Positions 44,252 to 55,386 are shown, numbered from the stretch's first letter. The stretch: DNA of 64,000 bases from Symbiodinium natans (GCA_905221605.1 CAJNDS010002254.1:483433-547432); one strand, 5' to 3'. Made by a program: numbers and translations. The notes: generated by a model from the letters alone, not told the origin.

Positions 44252-46216
44252 TCTCTCGGCGTGCTACGCATGACTTCATGAAGCACAGGGATTTATTCCA
44301 AAAGTGGCTTTCCCTTCGCTTGACTGTGGCACAAACACGGGGCTTCGCATCATCTTGACCTGGAAAACGATGTCGCACACGGCGTGTGGTCATGCGCAGA
44401 TTCGCAGTATCAGTAGCCCAGCTGCCAGAGGCAATGCGACAGGAGCCCACCGGAAGTTTGCTGTTGGTCAACCATGTGAGACACCGGAGTTGCGGAGCCT
44501 CGTAGCCATGACAGCTCCCAGGGACATCAGGCATTGGCAGCTCCATGTTCCATCCCCCCTAGTCCTAACACGCTGGGGATGTCGGCTGGACCTTGGAAGA
44601 CACTCGTCATTATCTCGGCGTGCTGCGCATGACTTCATGCCGATCAACAGGATGTCGCACAGCTTCGCAAAGCTCCAGCTGCCGATAGGAGCCCACCGGA
44701 AGTTTGTCCGGATGCAAAACCAGGCAGTTAAGAGTCCAGCACGAAGCCGGACATCGCGTGCCTGCGTGACGCCAGTCATGACATCACCCAATATGCCGGA
44801 CCATCTGCGTATCCTGCGAGGGCTGTGCACAATGCAGCTCCTTGCATTGATCTGCGATTCGGGCTGTGATTTGATCAGGTGCCGTGAGGTTGCTTTGCCC
44901 CGCAGGTGTCCGCATGCGTTGTTCGGGCACGCGATCACGTGCTTGAGTCAGGCTCGCGCTCGTGGGCAGCAGAACTTGAGCCTTCGCAGTCAGCGGTGGC
45001 AGCCGCTCGCCAAGCCCGCTCTTGGATGTAAAGCACTGCTGTTCAGCTCCGATCGCCCACTGACTGCTTCGATATGGAAGCCATGGCATCAAGGAGATCC
45101 TGCCGACGACAGACTTGTAGCCATCCACCCAACTTTCATGTTGAGATGGAAGAACCTCATGGGCTGAAGACGGACGCCTTTTTCGGGCTCACGGTTGAAT
45201 AGCAAGAGTTGAAGGCAGACTGCCTCCATACCATGGACCCTTGCAGGTTTTGAGCATGAAAGCTTCGAATCGTGCCTGGGTAGAGTTGAGACTGCTCCAT
45301 AGTTCATGTCAAGCCTCGCATTCGAGCAGGGCCATCCAACAAGCTTGGGCGTCGGATGTGTGCGTTGTGGGCCTGACATGCAGCAGCACCTTGCACCTCA
45401 TACCCCAAACCGGCACGCCCCAACTGCAAGAGGATCCGTGTTTCAACAACCAGCTCAACAAACCCAACAAGGTAGGTTTCTCCTGCCGAATAGATGGAAG
45501 CAGAGTCGGAACCACCCAGCACAAGGTTCTCAAAGCTGCTGGAAAGCGATGCTCACGCCTGAGGCCACAAGCGTTGCGACAAGCCCGGATTCTCAGCCCA
45601 GCTGCCGGCAGCAAGCACAGGCACTTTTTTCGACCACTGATCTCTCGTAAGGCTGAAGGCGAGGCAGGTGTACACCTGCCGTCTTTACAGGCTTGCCCAC
45701 GTGCGGGGAGCTCTTGAGAACAGTTCGGTTCCAAGACCCGCAGTACGAAAAAGAGCTATCGCAGAACTTGGTTCGCGTTTGGCTTGGACAGAAAACGAAA
45801 GACCGGACGGTCTTGAAGGTCAGGCGCAGGCTTGTTTTCTCGCACCCTGTACATATAAAATTTCCGATTGTTAATCTAAAGGTTCATCTTGAAGTGAGGG
45901 TGTGAGCTGTGAATCCACGCGCTGACCGAAAGGCACTTGGCACACCCACGGCCAGCTTGGACAGAGGTTTCTCCCAGAGAGGGGAACATGAAGGCAGCCA
46001 GTCTCGCGGCACAAGGCTTCTGCTAGTGCCTGCTGGGGAGCTGCTTGCAGTCTTAGCGACATGTCAGCTCTGAGATCCGAAGCTCCACTGGTGCTTCAGT
46101 GACACATGATGTGATCTGCCAGAAGTATCCCACAGAAAGACGACGAAGAGCTGTCAGAGGAGAAGGCCTATGAATCAGAGAGTCATATCCCACCAAGTAC
46201 AGGAGCAAGCTAGCTG

Positions 46217-46609
46217 TCATTGACGGCCAACACCCCAGCTGCCATTCTCGGTTACATCTGTCTTGGCAAATTGCATGCGGTACAGTTTGTCGTTGTTCGG
46301 GAAGGCACGTATTGCCACAGCCTCACCTGATGATGCTTGATACCTCGCTGCTAAGCTGGCCATGACACCCGTCCGGTGCTGGTGTTGCACACGGTCGCCC
46401 ATTGATACTGATGTTTCTTCTGCCAAGAGTGTTGAAGCACACTGCCGACCGTCTTGTGCTTGGCGTGGTTCGACCAGATTGTGCTCCAACACAGTCCGAT
46501 CAGACCGCTCCTCACCAAGATCGGACTGAGGTGGGTCGGTGGATCCCCCACCTTTGTAAATGGAGGGAGGCACGGTCTCGGGTCCTGATGTGCCAATGTC
46601 CGTCTCCAT
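46217..46609 (-). CDS. Exon of a tandemly duplicated unknown gene, copy 3
   Basis: It shares DPPQSDLGEERSDRTVLEHN and HRTGVMASLAARYQASSG with copies 1 and 2. It lacks ten codons by a clean in-frame deletion and has a different start side (replaced sequence upstream of 46530) and a different C-terminal end after NDKLYRMQFAK. It may be a chimaera created at the block junction. Confidence 0.4.
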   Translation of the reverse strand: METDIGTSGPETVPPSIYKGGGSTDPPQSDLGEERSDRTVLEHNLVEPRQAQDGRQCASTLLAEETSVSMGDRVQHQHRTGVMASLAARYQASSGEAVAIRAFPNNDKLYRMQFAKTDVTENGSWGVGRQ

Positions 46610-48057
46610 TTTTGGGTTTGTTTGGCTGGTTGGCTTTGAGGCTCAGGTTAGATGGCTGGCAGGACCATCGACGCATGAAAATCTATTTTCCTTCCTCGCC
46701 TGTGTATGCTGTTGGTCAACCATGTGAGACACCGGAGTTGCGGAGCCTCGTAGCCATGACAGCTCCCAGGGACATCAGACATTGGCAGCTCCATTTTCCA
46801 TCCCCCCTAGTCCTAACACGCTGGGGATGTCGGCTGGACCTTGGAAGACACTCGTCATTATCTCGGCGTGCTGCGCATGACTTCATGCCGATCAACAGGA
46901 TGTCGCACAGCTTCGCAAAGCTCCAGCTGCCGATAGGAGCCCACCGGAAGTTTGTCCGGATGCAAAACCAGGCAGTTGAGAGTCCAGCACGAAGCCGGAC
47001 ATCGCGTGCCTGCGTGACGCCAGTCATGACATCACCCAATATGCCGGACCATCTGCGTATCCTGCGAGGGCTGTGCACAATGCAGCTCCTTGCATTGATC
47101 TGCGATTCGGGCTGTGATTTGATCAGGTGCCGTGAGGTTGCTTTGCCCCGCAGGTGTCCGCATGCGTTGTTCGGGCACGCGATCACGTGCTTGAGTCAGG
47201 CTCGCGCTCGTGGGCAGCAGAACTTGAGCCTTCGCAGTCAGCGGTGGCAGCCGCTCGCCAAGCCCGCTCTTGGATGTAAAGCACTGCTGTTCAGCTCCGA
47301 TCGCCCACTGACTGCTTCGATATGGAAGCCATGGCATCAAGGAGATCCTGCCGACGACAGACTTGTAGCCATCCACCCAACTTTCATGTTGAGATGGAAG
47401 AACCTCATGGGCTGAAGACGGACGCCTTTTTCGGGCTCACGGTTGAATAGCAAGAGTTGAAGGCAGACTGCCTCCATACCATGGACCCTTGCAGGTTTTG
47501 AGCATGAAAGCTTCGAATCGTGCCTGGGTAGAGTTGAGACTGCTCCATAGTTCATGCCAAGCCTCGCAGGACGCAAATTCACGCAGAGCCATCCAACAAG
47601 CTTGGGAGTCGGATGTGTGCGTTGTGGGCCTGACATGCAGCAGCACCTTGCACCTCATACCCCAAGCCGGCACGCCCCAACTGCAAGAGGATCGTGGTCA
47701 ACACTTGGCGATTCATGGTTCCACCTTTGGGGGTGTTCCCCGCCATTGGCACAAGATTGTCCTCAAGTCCATGCCCCTGTCCATGGAGAGTGACTTTGGC
47801 ATTCTTGTGGCTCGAAGATTGCCACCAGCACACCAGCCTCTGTAGCATGCGGGCGATGTTGCGCAGGCACTGCGCAAGCCGTGCCTGCAAGCCCGGAACT
47901 CTTGTGGCCTCCGTAGCCGCCTGGCGTCAGCAGGGTGGAGGGTGCTACAGAGGCTTCAGGCTTTCATGGCTGGAAACTTAGACAAAAAGTTCTCTCAAAG
48001 CCCCTTTCGCTGGAAAGTTTGCGCTTTCAACGCCCGGGCTCGGGCCACAGCCCGACA

Positions 48058-48288
48058 TCATTCCTGGAACTGCCGTGCAAGCACCAAGCTTTGAGAAAGC
48101 TTTGAGATGGCCAGGTTGCTCACCGAATGCAAGGGCAAAGCTCGAGATACATCCCACACACCCACGCTCGCCTTCCACAGGGCCTGACAATGTGGCCCTT
48201 CTGCTGAGCTCCCAGCTCCAGTTGCCACTAGCTGCTTACAGCTCGCAGCTCCCGCGAGGAGAAAAAAAAGATGCAAAGCGGACACCAT
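48058..48288 (-). CDS. Signal-peptide exon, unknown secreted protein, copy 1
   Basis: The minus-strand ATG at 48288 begins MVSALHLFFLLAGAASCKQL, a textbook signal peptide (short n-region, Leu/Phe core, small residues before cleavage around AAS/C). VATGAGSSAEGPHCQALWK and ASVGVWDVSRALPLHS follow, before a good donor (CATTCG|GTGAGC). The frame then reaches a stop, so the rest of the protein should lie in further minus-strand exons. The exon is kept in three tandem units. The family is unknown. Confidence 0.4.
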   Translation of the reverse strand: MVSALHLFFLLAGAASCKQLVATGAGSSAEGPHCQALWKASVGVWDVSRALPLHSVSNLAISKLSQSLVLARQFQE

Positions 48289-48761
48289 GGTCCTAGTGGA
48301 AGCCCTCGTGAAACCACTTGGTCTTCTAGTGACGCTTGACCTGCCGGCAGAGCCCCGAAGTTCGACAATGCGAACCTGGCAGAGGAGAAGGTCTGTGAAT
48401 CAAACAGGCTCATCCCGTCAGGTTTTCAAGCAAGCTAGCTGCTGCTGAAAACCAACTCCTCAGCTACCATTCAGGGTGAAACCGTCCTTCTGAAGGCTGA
48501 TGCATTGCAATTGCCTGTCGATCGAGGGTCACATTGCCACGGAACCTTTTTCCCGTCCGTGTTGCCAAATTTGGCTTTCCACCACTCCCAGATTGTCAGC
48601 CACTTTCAACGACCAAGCCTGTCAAAGTGTTGCACGCCGCGGTTTTCTAAATCTGACGCGGCAGCATCCATGAAGCTCAACAGCCATTAGATGTCCTTAA
48701 ACATCCCACTCCGGCGGGTTCTTTCTCACTTGATTCTGATAGTTTGGCTTTTTCTGTTGGT

Positions 48762-49130
48762 CTAGCTTTGACGGTCACAGGCAGGATAGTCTCTTTTCCG
48801 AAGTGTTCGCCTTACTGAGCTCACTGTCGACATAGGCGTCCACCAGAAAGTGTCGCGCGAGTACTGGGAGATGTTTTTGGTCGGCTCAGCACTACCATGC
48901 TGAAAACTGGTAACCGGTGTTCCAGCTTCCAAGTAAATCACGATTGGTTCCACCTTGGGGGGTGTTCCCCGCCATTGGCACAAGATTGTCCTCAAGTCCA
49001 TGCCCCTGTCCATGGAGAGTGACTTTGGCATTCTTGTGGCTCGAAGATTGCCACCAGCACACCAGCCTCTGTAGCATGCGGGCGATGTTGCGCAGGCCCT
49101 GCGCAGGCACTGCGCAAGCCGTGCCTGCAA
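48762..49130 (-). CDS. Candidate minus-strand exon, unknown, copy 1
   Basis: The frame reads MPKSLSMDRGMDLRTILCQW, RGTPPKVEPIVIYLEAGTPV, TSFQHGSAEPTKNISQYSRD and TFWWTPMSTVSSVRRTLRKR before a stop. The next unit (49907-50275) keeps the same frame, and the last unit (51394-51702) is broken by a one-base loss in the AAAAAC run. It lies downstream of a signal-peptide exon on the same strand, so it may belong to the same gene. A second minus frame is also open here, so the frame choice is uncertain. Confidence 0.3.
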   Translation of the reverse strand: MQARLAQCLRRACATSPACYRGWCAGGNLRATRMPKSLSMDRGMDLRTILCQWRGTPPKVEPIVIYLEAGTPVTSFQHGSAEPTKNISQYSRDTFWWTPMSTVSSVRRTLRKRDYPACDRQS

Positions 49131-49297
49131 GCCCGGAACTCTTGTGGCCTCCGTAGCCGCCTGGCGTCAGCAGGGCGGAGGGTGCTACAGAGGCTTCAGG
49201 CTTTCATGGCTGGAAACTTAGACAAAAAGTTCTCTCAAAGCCCCTTTCGCTGGAAAGTTTGCGCTTTCAACGCCCGGGCTCGGGCCACAGCCCGACA

Positions 49298-49528
49298 TCA
49301 TTCCTGGAACTGCCGCGCAAGCACCAAGCTTTGAGAAAGCTTTGAGATGGCCAGGTTGCTCACCGAATGCAAGGGCAAAGCTCGAGATACATCCCACACA
49401 CCCACGCTCGCCTTCCACAGGGCCTGACAATGTGGCCCTTCTGCTGAGCTCCCAGCTCCAGTTGCCACTAGCTGCTTACAGCTCGCAGCTCCCGCGAGGA
49501 GAAAAAAAAGATGCAAAGCGGACACCAT
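49298..49528 (-). CDS. Signal-peptide exon, unknown secreted protein, copy 2
   Basis: Same sequence as the exon at 48058-48288 with a single nearby base difference. It starts with MVSALHLFFLLAGAASCKQL at 49528 and has the same CATTCG|GTGAGC donor. Here the frame is also open upstream of the ATG. Confidence 0.4.
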   Translation of the reverse strand: MVSALHLFFLLAGAASCKQLVATGAGSSAEGPHCQALWKASVGVWDVSRALPLHSVSNLAISKLSQSLVLARQFQE

Positions 49529-49906
49529 GGTCCTAGTGGAAGCCCTCGTGAAACCACTTGGTCTTCTAGTGACGCTTGACCTGCCGGCAGGGCCCCGAAG
49601 TTCGATTGAGGTTGTTGGTGACCGAGGCATCTGAGTGGACTGTGAGCGCGTGCCATAGCAGGAGCCTTTCCGTCTGTGTTGCCAACTTGCCTTTCCACCA
49701 CCACTGAGGATATCTTCACGCACGGGCCATTCCCAGATTGTCAGCCACTTTCACCGACCAAGCCTGTCAAAGTGTTGCACGCCGCAGTTTTCTAAATCTG
49801 ACGCGGCAGCATCCATGAAGCTCAACAGCCCTTAGATGTCCTTAAACATCCCACTCCGGCGGGTTCTTTCTCACTTGATTCTGATAGTTTGGCTTTTTCT
49901 GTTGGT

Positions 49907-50275
49907 CTAGCTTTGACGGTCACAGGCAGGATAGTCTCTTTTCCGAAGTGTTCGTCTTACTGAGCTCACTGTCGACATAGGCGTCCACCAGAAAGTGTCG
50001 CGCGAGTACTGGGAGATGTTTTTGGTCGGCTCAGCACTACCATGCTGAAAACTGGTAACCGGTGTTCCAGCTTCCAAGTAAATCACGATTGGTTCCACCT
50101 TGGGGGGTGTTCCCCGCCATTGGCACAAGATTGTCCTCAAGTCCATGCCCCTGTCCATGGAGAGTGACTTTGGCATTCTTGTGGCTCGAAGATTGCCACC
50201 AGCACACCAGCCTCTGTAGCATGCGGGCGATGTTGCGCAGGCCCTGCGCAGGCACTGCGCAAGCCGTGCCTGCAA
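49907..50275 (-). CDS. Candidate minus-strand exon, unknown, copy 2
   Basis: Amino-acid sequence as at 48762-49130, in the next tandem unit. The absence of amino-acid changes fits recent duplication and gives no selection signal. Confidence 0.3.
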   Translation of the reverse strand: MQARLAQCLRRACATSPACYRGWCAGGNLRATRMPKSLSMDRGMDLRTILCQWRGTPPKVEPIVIYLEAGTPVTSFQHGSAEPTKNISQYSRDTFWWTPMSTVSSVRRTLRKRDYPACDRQS

Positions 50276-50442
50276 GCCCGGAACTCTTGTGGCCTCCGTA
50301 GCCGCCTGGCGTCAGCAGGGTGGAGGGTGCTACAGAGGCTTCAGGCTTTCATGGCTGGAAACTTAGACAAAAAGTTCTCTCAAAGCCCCTTTCGCTGGAA
50401 AGTTTGCGCTTTCAACGCCCGGGCTCGGGCCACAGCCCGACA

Positions 50443-50673
50443 TCATTCCTGGAACTGCCGCGCAAGCACCAAGCTTTGAGAAAGCTTTGAGATGGCCAGG
50501 TTGCTCACCGAATGCAAGGGCAAAGCTCGAGATACATCCCACACACCCACGCTCGCCTTCCACAGGGCCTGACAATGTGGCCCTTCTGCTGAGCTCCCAG
50601 CTCCAGTTGCCACTAGCTGCTTACAGCTCGCAGCTCCCGCGAGGAGAAAAAAAAGATGCAAAGCGGACACCAT
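50443..50673 (-). CDS. Signal-peptide exon, unknown secreted protein, copy 3
   Basis: Third copy of the MVSALHLFFLLAGAASCKQL exon, ATG at 50673, with the same donor. The fourth unit has lost most of this segment: 51960-51970 retains only TTGCCAGCGGACACCGTGG, so that unit is defective. Confidence 0.4.
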   Translation of the reverse strand: MVSALHLFFLLAGAASCKQLVATGAGSSAEGPHCQALWKASVGVWDVSRALPLHSVSNLAISKLSQSLVLARQFQE

Positions 50674-51775
50674 GGTCCTAGTGGAAGCCCTCGTGAAACC
50701 ACTTGGTCTTCTAGTGACGCTTGACCTGCCGGCAGAGCCCCGAAGTTCGACAATGCGAACCTGGCAGAGGAGAAGGTCTGTGAATCAAACAGGCTCATCC
50801 CGTCTGAAAACCACCCCAGCTTCCATTCAGGGCGAAACCGTCCTGTGGAAGGCTGATGCAGCATGAAGCAGCGTTCATCTCGCACAATTGCATAAGTCGC
50901 CTCTCTGTGTCTGTGTGCTCGAAGGCCGTTGCAAACGCAATCCCAGACATCTAAGTCATGTGCATGCATCCGTGTATGAGGCTTTGCCAGTTGCGAGCCG
51001 CATAGCCTTAACACGAGTCAGTGAGATGATTCAGGTTGTTGGTGACCGAGGCCTCTAAGTGGACTGTGAAGGCGTGCCATAGCAGGAGCCTTTCCGTCTG
51101 TGTTGCCAAATATGGCTTTCCACCACCACTGAGGATATGCACTTCACGCATTGGCCATTCCCAGATTGTCAGCCACTTTCAACGACCAAGCCTGTCAAAG
51201 TGTTGCACGCCGCGGTTTTCTAAATCTGACGCGGCAGCATCCATGAAGCTCAACAGCCCTTAGATGTCCTTAAACATCCCACTCCGGCGGGTTCTTTCTC
51301 ACTTGATTCTGATAGTTTTGTTTTTTCTGTTGGTCTAGCTTTGACGGTCACAGGCAGGATAGTCTCTTTTCCGAAGTGTTCGCCTTACTGAGCTCACTGT
51401 CGACATAGGCGTCCACCAGAAAGTGTCGCGCGAGTACTGGGAGATGTTTTGGTCGGCTCAGCACTACCATGCTGAAAACTGGTAACCGGTGTTCCAGCTT
51501 CCAAGTAAATCACGATTGGTTCCACCTTGGGGGGTGTTCCCCGCCATTGGCACAAGATTGTCCTCAAGTCCATGCCCCTGTCCATGGAGAGTGACTTTGG
51601 CATTCTTGTGGCTCGAAGATTGCCACCAGCACACCAGCCTCTGTAGCATGCGGGCGATGTTGCGCAGGCCCTGCGCAGGCACTGCGCAAGCCGTGCCTGC
51701 AAGCCCGGAACTCTTGTGGCCTCCGTAGCCTCCTGGCGTCAGCAGGGTGGAGGGTGCTACAGAGGCTTCAGGCTT

Positions 51776-52321
51776 TCATGGCTGGAAACTTAGACCAAAA
51801 GTTCTCTCGAAGCCCCTTTCGCTGGAAAGTTTGCGCTTTAAACGCCCGGGCTCGGGCCAGGAACTGCCGCGCAAGCACCAAGCTTTGAGAAGGCTGTAGG
51901 CAAAGCTCGAGATACATCCCCTACGCGGCCGTGGCCCTTCTGCTGAGCTCCCAGCTCCAGTTGCCAGCGGACACCGTGGTCCCAGTGGAAGCCCTCGTGA
52001 AACCACTTGGCCTGTAGCACCCCTAAGTCCGTCTATGTGGACCTGCTGAGGAGAAGGCTTATGAATCAGGTGCATCCCGCCAGGTACAGAAGCAAGCCAG
52101 CTGACCTGACGCACTACACTTGCAGCAGCCTTGCAGGATGATGCTTGATACCTCACCGCTAAGTTGGTCATGAAAGCCGCCTCGTGCTCCGCAGCTTCCT
52201 TCAGAAGAATCGGGCGCAGTATGAAGCAGTGTTCAGCAAAGCCCTCCATGGCTACAGTGCTTCTTCCAACATATTTTGGAATGAGTCGCAGCTCTGTGTG
52301 CTCGAAGGCCCCCCTCTGCAA
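51776..52321 (-). CDS. Divergent relative of the duplicated minus-strand exon, fused to array sequence
   Basis: This 181-codon minus frame contains PKYVGRSTVAMEGFAEHCFI, LLKEAAEHEAAFMTNLAVRY and QASSCKAAASV. It aligns with LEAAAKHRTGVMASLAARYQ-ASSG in copies 1-3. After about residue 75 it runs into sequence of the 1.1-1.4-kb array (QVVSRGLPLGPRCPLATGAG), so the distal part is probably a junction product rather than original protein. Confidence 0.35.
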   Translation of the reverse strand: MQRGAFEHTELRLIPKYVGRSTVAMEGFAEHCFILRPILLKEAAEHEAAFMTNLAVRYQASSCKAAASVVRQVSWLASVPGGMHLIHKPSPQQVHIDGLRGATGQVVSRGLPLGPRCPLATGAGSSAEGPRPRRGCISSFAYSLLKAWCLRGSSWPEPGRLKRKLSSERGFERTFGLSFQP

Positions 52322-54017
52322 GCACGATCCCAGGCATCTCCCTCAACCATACACTGCTGGATGCTTCGCCAAGTGCATCCGCGTCTGAGGCTTTGCCAGT
52401 TGCGAGCCACATAGTCTTCTCACTGACATGACTCAAGTTGTTGGTGACCGAGGCCTCTGAGTGGACTGTGAACGCGTGCCATGGCAGGAGCTTTTCCGTC
52501 TGTGCTGTCAACTTGCCTTTCCACCACCACTGAAGATATCTACTTCACGCACGGGCCATTCCCAGATTGTCAACCGCTTTCACCGACCAAGCCTTCCCAC
52601 TCCAGCGGGTTCTTGTTCTCTTGAAAGGCGCCCCTGCTATTCTAGCTTCCAGGCAGACGGCCATTTTACACTCAAAACCCATGCTAAACTCAAAGCAGCC
52701 TTGGTACAACGTTCTAAAGAGGCTTTGCAAGTTGTTGCAAGACTGTGAAAGGAAGTTGTTTAGTATGGTAAGCGTACAGGATGTTGCACAGTGCAGGCTC
52801 AAATACTTGTGTCTTATACAGCCTAAAAAGAGCTTAGTGCATGCAAGCGGTCAGAGATTGCTCGGAAACCACTTGGGACCGTGGACGGAGCAACACCTAA
52901 AGTCTTGAAGGAGGCTTCAGGCTAGACGCTCTTTGGCTTTGAATTGTGTCTGAGATGCTTCACTGTCCTTTGCCAGCACAAAGATTGCTTGCACTCTGCA
53001 GCGCGAGTCTACGTTGGAAGCTTGTGCTCTGTGATGGACCGCGGCTTCAACATAGAACTCACGCATCAGGGGAATGCTAGGACTACAGTATGCCTGGGCC
53101 TTGCTCCGAGGACCATGCACACAAGTTTGACCCGCACTTCAAGTTGCATGTATGCTGCGTATCCTGCTGGGGATATGTGCATACTGACGGCATGCTGAAT
53201 CACACCGCGCCAAGCTGGCCAAGGCCTTGTTTCGCTTGCCTCGGGTGCCGATTTGGCCTAACATGTTTGCTGCACGGCGGTATCTTCTCCACGAAAGGTG
53301 CGGTTGCACGGGTTGTCGGGCCTGCACATTTCATGCAAACATGAAGAGGTGAGGCCCCAAAACCATGCAATGCGCTGTGGCCGGCGACAGAAGTGCAAGC
53401 CAACTGTGAGTATGTGGCATTGCTTCGCATCGCGGCAGCGTTGCTTCGTCAAAGCTGCTAGCAGAATAATTTGCTAAGATTGCTGGACTCCCACCAGCCT
53501 TGCAGGAGCGACACTACTTCGGCTTGACAGGATAGCCGAGCCGAAGCACGAAGCCAGCATGCAACCTTTGCGCTGATACATTCAGATGCTGCGTGACGAA
53601 CTCTGGCCATGCCCGCCTCTCAAGCATAGCCATAGCCAGCACAGCAGCCAGAAGGCGGTTCATCCTCTCGTCTGCCAGTGACTGCGCACGAACGCAGTAT
53701 CGCCTTCAGCTCCTGGTCGGCACATGCGCTGCTTACGCCGCCAGAGCCACCTCCCACAGATGCCATGCTTGCCATGCTTGCTGGTTCTGCCGCATCTCAG
53801 AGCAGCCGTTCAATCCGAGTTTCCGAGACGGTAGCACACGTAGAGCAAGCATCGAGCGAGAGCAGGGAGCTTGGGACCTCACCGCCATGGCATTCGCATG
53901 GAACTGGTGCAAAAGAAAGGAAAGTAAGCAATCAATTGTACCGTTACTTGGGGTATGAATTCTTGCAATGTTTGAGTTTCACGTTCAATTTCCTCTCAAG
54001 AGGGGCTTATCGTCTTG
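52322..54017. other. No resolved gene; weak open frames
   Basis: 52437-52560 repeats a short block seen at 49607 and 51030 (GTTGTTGGTGACCGAGGC). The plus frame 52567-52908 (KQPWYNVLKRLCKLLQDCER, KYLCLIQPKKSLVHASGQR) and frames at 53593-54148 read partly like protein but have no recognised domain. Confidence 0.3.
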
Positions 54018-54090
54018 ACCACACACACACACATATATATATATACATATATGTATATTATATATATATATATACATATCAGATATACAC
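54018..54090. repeat. (CA)n-(TA)n microsatellite
   Basis: Short CA run followed by TA/GTATA steps; simple sequence. Confidence 0.9.
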
Positions 54091-54317
54091 ACAATCTGCG
54101 AGCCATGGAATTGTTGCAACTTACGCCACATTCTTAGGTGTAGCGTAGCTAAGAGCTAAAGCTTTGACGATGGCTTGCTCACTATGTCCCGCCGCAGCTG
54201 GATCACTGGCTCAAAGAACTGCCTGATCACCCAGGCAGCAATTTCCGTGTTTACTTTCTGCGAACTTCTTAACAGACACTCGGATCAAGCCGTGAGGAGG
54301 CCAGGATCTCAGTTGCT

Positions 54318-54456
54318 CGGAGGTTCATGGTACTTACTAACCAATTCTAACTGTACTTATGACTGTACTTATCGCCATATTCGGGCACTTAAGGGGCTTA
54401 CAAGTGGGTTGTAAGTACAGTTATGATTAGTTAATAAGTACCATTGAACCTCCAAG
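54318..54456. mobile_element. MITE, same family as 21540-21659, copy 2
   Basis: The left end CGGAGGTTCATGGTACTTAC is mirrored by AATAAGTACCATTGAACCTC-CAAG at the right. The interior CTTAAGGGGCTTACAAGTGG is the reverse complement of the interior of copy 1. The inner arms GTACTTATGACTGTACTTAT and AAGTACAGTTATGATTAGTT add further pairing, so nearly the whole element can fold. Confidence 0.8.
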
Positions 54457-54845
54457 AGGTGGACATAGCTCAAGCAAGAATAGTGTCTTCAGGAAAGCGG
54501 ACACGGCACAGTCTTGTTTACAGATAAGATCACTACAATCGCAGAAATCTCCTGAATTGTTTCGTCCCTTTGTCCCAAAGCAGCGCGAGAGACACTACAA
54601 CAACACAAACATACAGCGCAAAGCTGTAAGCTCACCCATTAGCACTTCTTGGAAGCGTCCATCCACAGGGTGCACTCTATGATCACCGTGTCCCTAAACC
54701 CTAAACTAGGGCAGCCGTTTTTGAACTTAAATGATGCGGAGAGATGCGGAGAGCAGCGGCGCTAAGGAGGTAATGCGCCATGCTTGGGCACTGGCCCTGG
54801 CCGGGAACTCGTGTGTGGAACACTTTTGCAGAATGCAACAAGACA

Positions 54846-54914
54846 GCATATTATAGCATATTATGGTATATTACGGTTATAGTATGTTATAGTATCTTGT
54901 AGTGTAGTATGGTA
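54846..54914. repeat. Degenerate TATTATAG-type short repeat
   Basis: About eight imperfect 9-11-base steps of GCATATTATA / GGTATATTAC / TAGTATGTTA. Simple sequence. Confidence 0.75.
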
Positions 54915-55177
54915 CGCCTTATGCGCAGTTCCGTTGTCAGATCACGCTTCGAGCTGCAGCAATGCGAGATGTCGGAGTGGAGGCCGCCTGGCGCACATGA
55001 TTTCTTGATGGGTTCATAGGTTTTTTTGTGGACACTCTCTTCCTTGGCCGACTCCCAAAGCCCCCATGTTGCGCAGGAAAAGCTCGAAGTTGAGTCAGAC
55101 AAATCACGGGGTGCATGGAAGATCGACCTCGCCACTGGGCTTTACAGTTCTGGCAAGCACTGCACGTGACTGTCTGC

Positions 55178-55386
55178 ATGGTGAGATGCATGGACCTGCT
55201 GAGGACAACCCAGTCGATGCTGCATCGCAAGCTCGATCTGTCGGCATGGAGGCTTCATAACACAGATTGTTTACTGACGGATTCATATGGTTTTTTTGGA
55301 CTGCATGGTGAGATGGATTGACCTGCTACGGCTGAGGACAACCCACTCGAAGCTGCATCACGAGCTCGAGCAGCTGAGCTGGACGC
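55178..55386. repeat. Direct duplication (~70 bp, offset ~125 bp) before the mucin-like gene
   Basis: GGTGAGATGCATGGACCTGC at 55180 and GGTGAGATGGATTGACCTGC at 55308 each continue for about 65 homologous bases. Both read AEDNPxxAASxAR in one frame (AEDNPVDAASQAR; AEDNPLEAASRAR). This suggests a duplicated short exon at the 5' side of the following gene. TGCATG|GTGAGA also looks like a donor in both copies. Confidence 0.7.

Larger units (their letters stand above)
41880..47690. repeat. Rearranged tandem array with blocks A, B and C
   Basis: Block A (about 41990-42500) recurs at 43862-44400 and, shortened, at 46207-46540. Block B (about 42536-43145) recurs at 45598-46203. Block C (44459-45430) recurs at 46707-47690 with an offset of 2248 bp and only a handful of mismatches in the first 850 bp. 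The order is A B A' C B' A'' C'. The array therefore arose by several overlapping duplications rather than simple unit amplification. Minus-strand exon-like frames are kept in block A. Confidence 0.85.
47690..52020. repeat. Four-unit tandem array, 1.1-1.4 kb per unit
   Basis: The anchor TTGTCCTCAAGTCCATGCCC occurs at 47757, 48986, 50131 and 51558, giving periods of 1229, 1145 and 1427 bp. Copies are near-identical over long blocks. They differ by inserted segments, such as 48370-48560 and 50750-51035, which contain the more variable part, and by shortening in the last unit. Confidence 0.9.

Noticed and set aside
46402-47415. Plus-strand 337-codon open frame in block C, also present in shorter form at 44304-45167
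   Set aside because: Near-identical recent duplicates keep all frames equally open. The peptide lacks any recognisable domain, and minus-strand frames are also open there. Coding status cannot be judged by eye.
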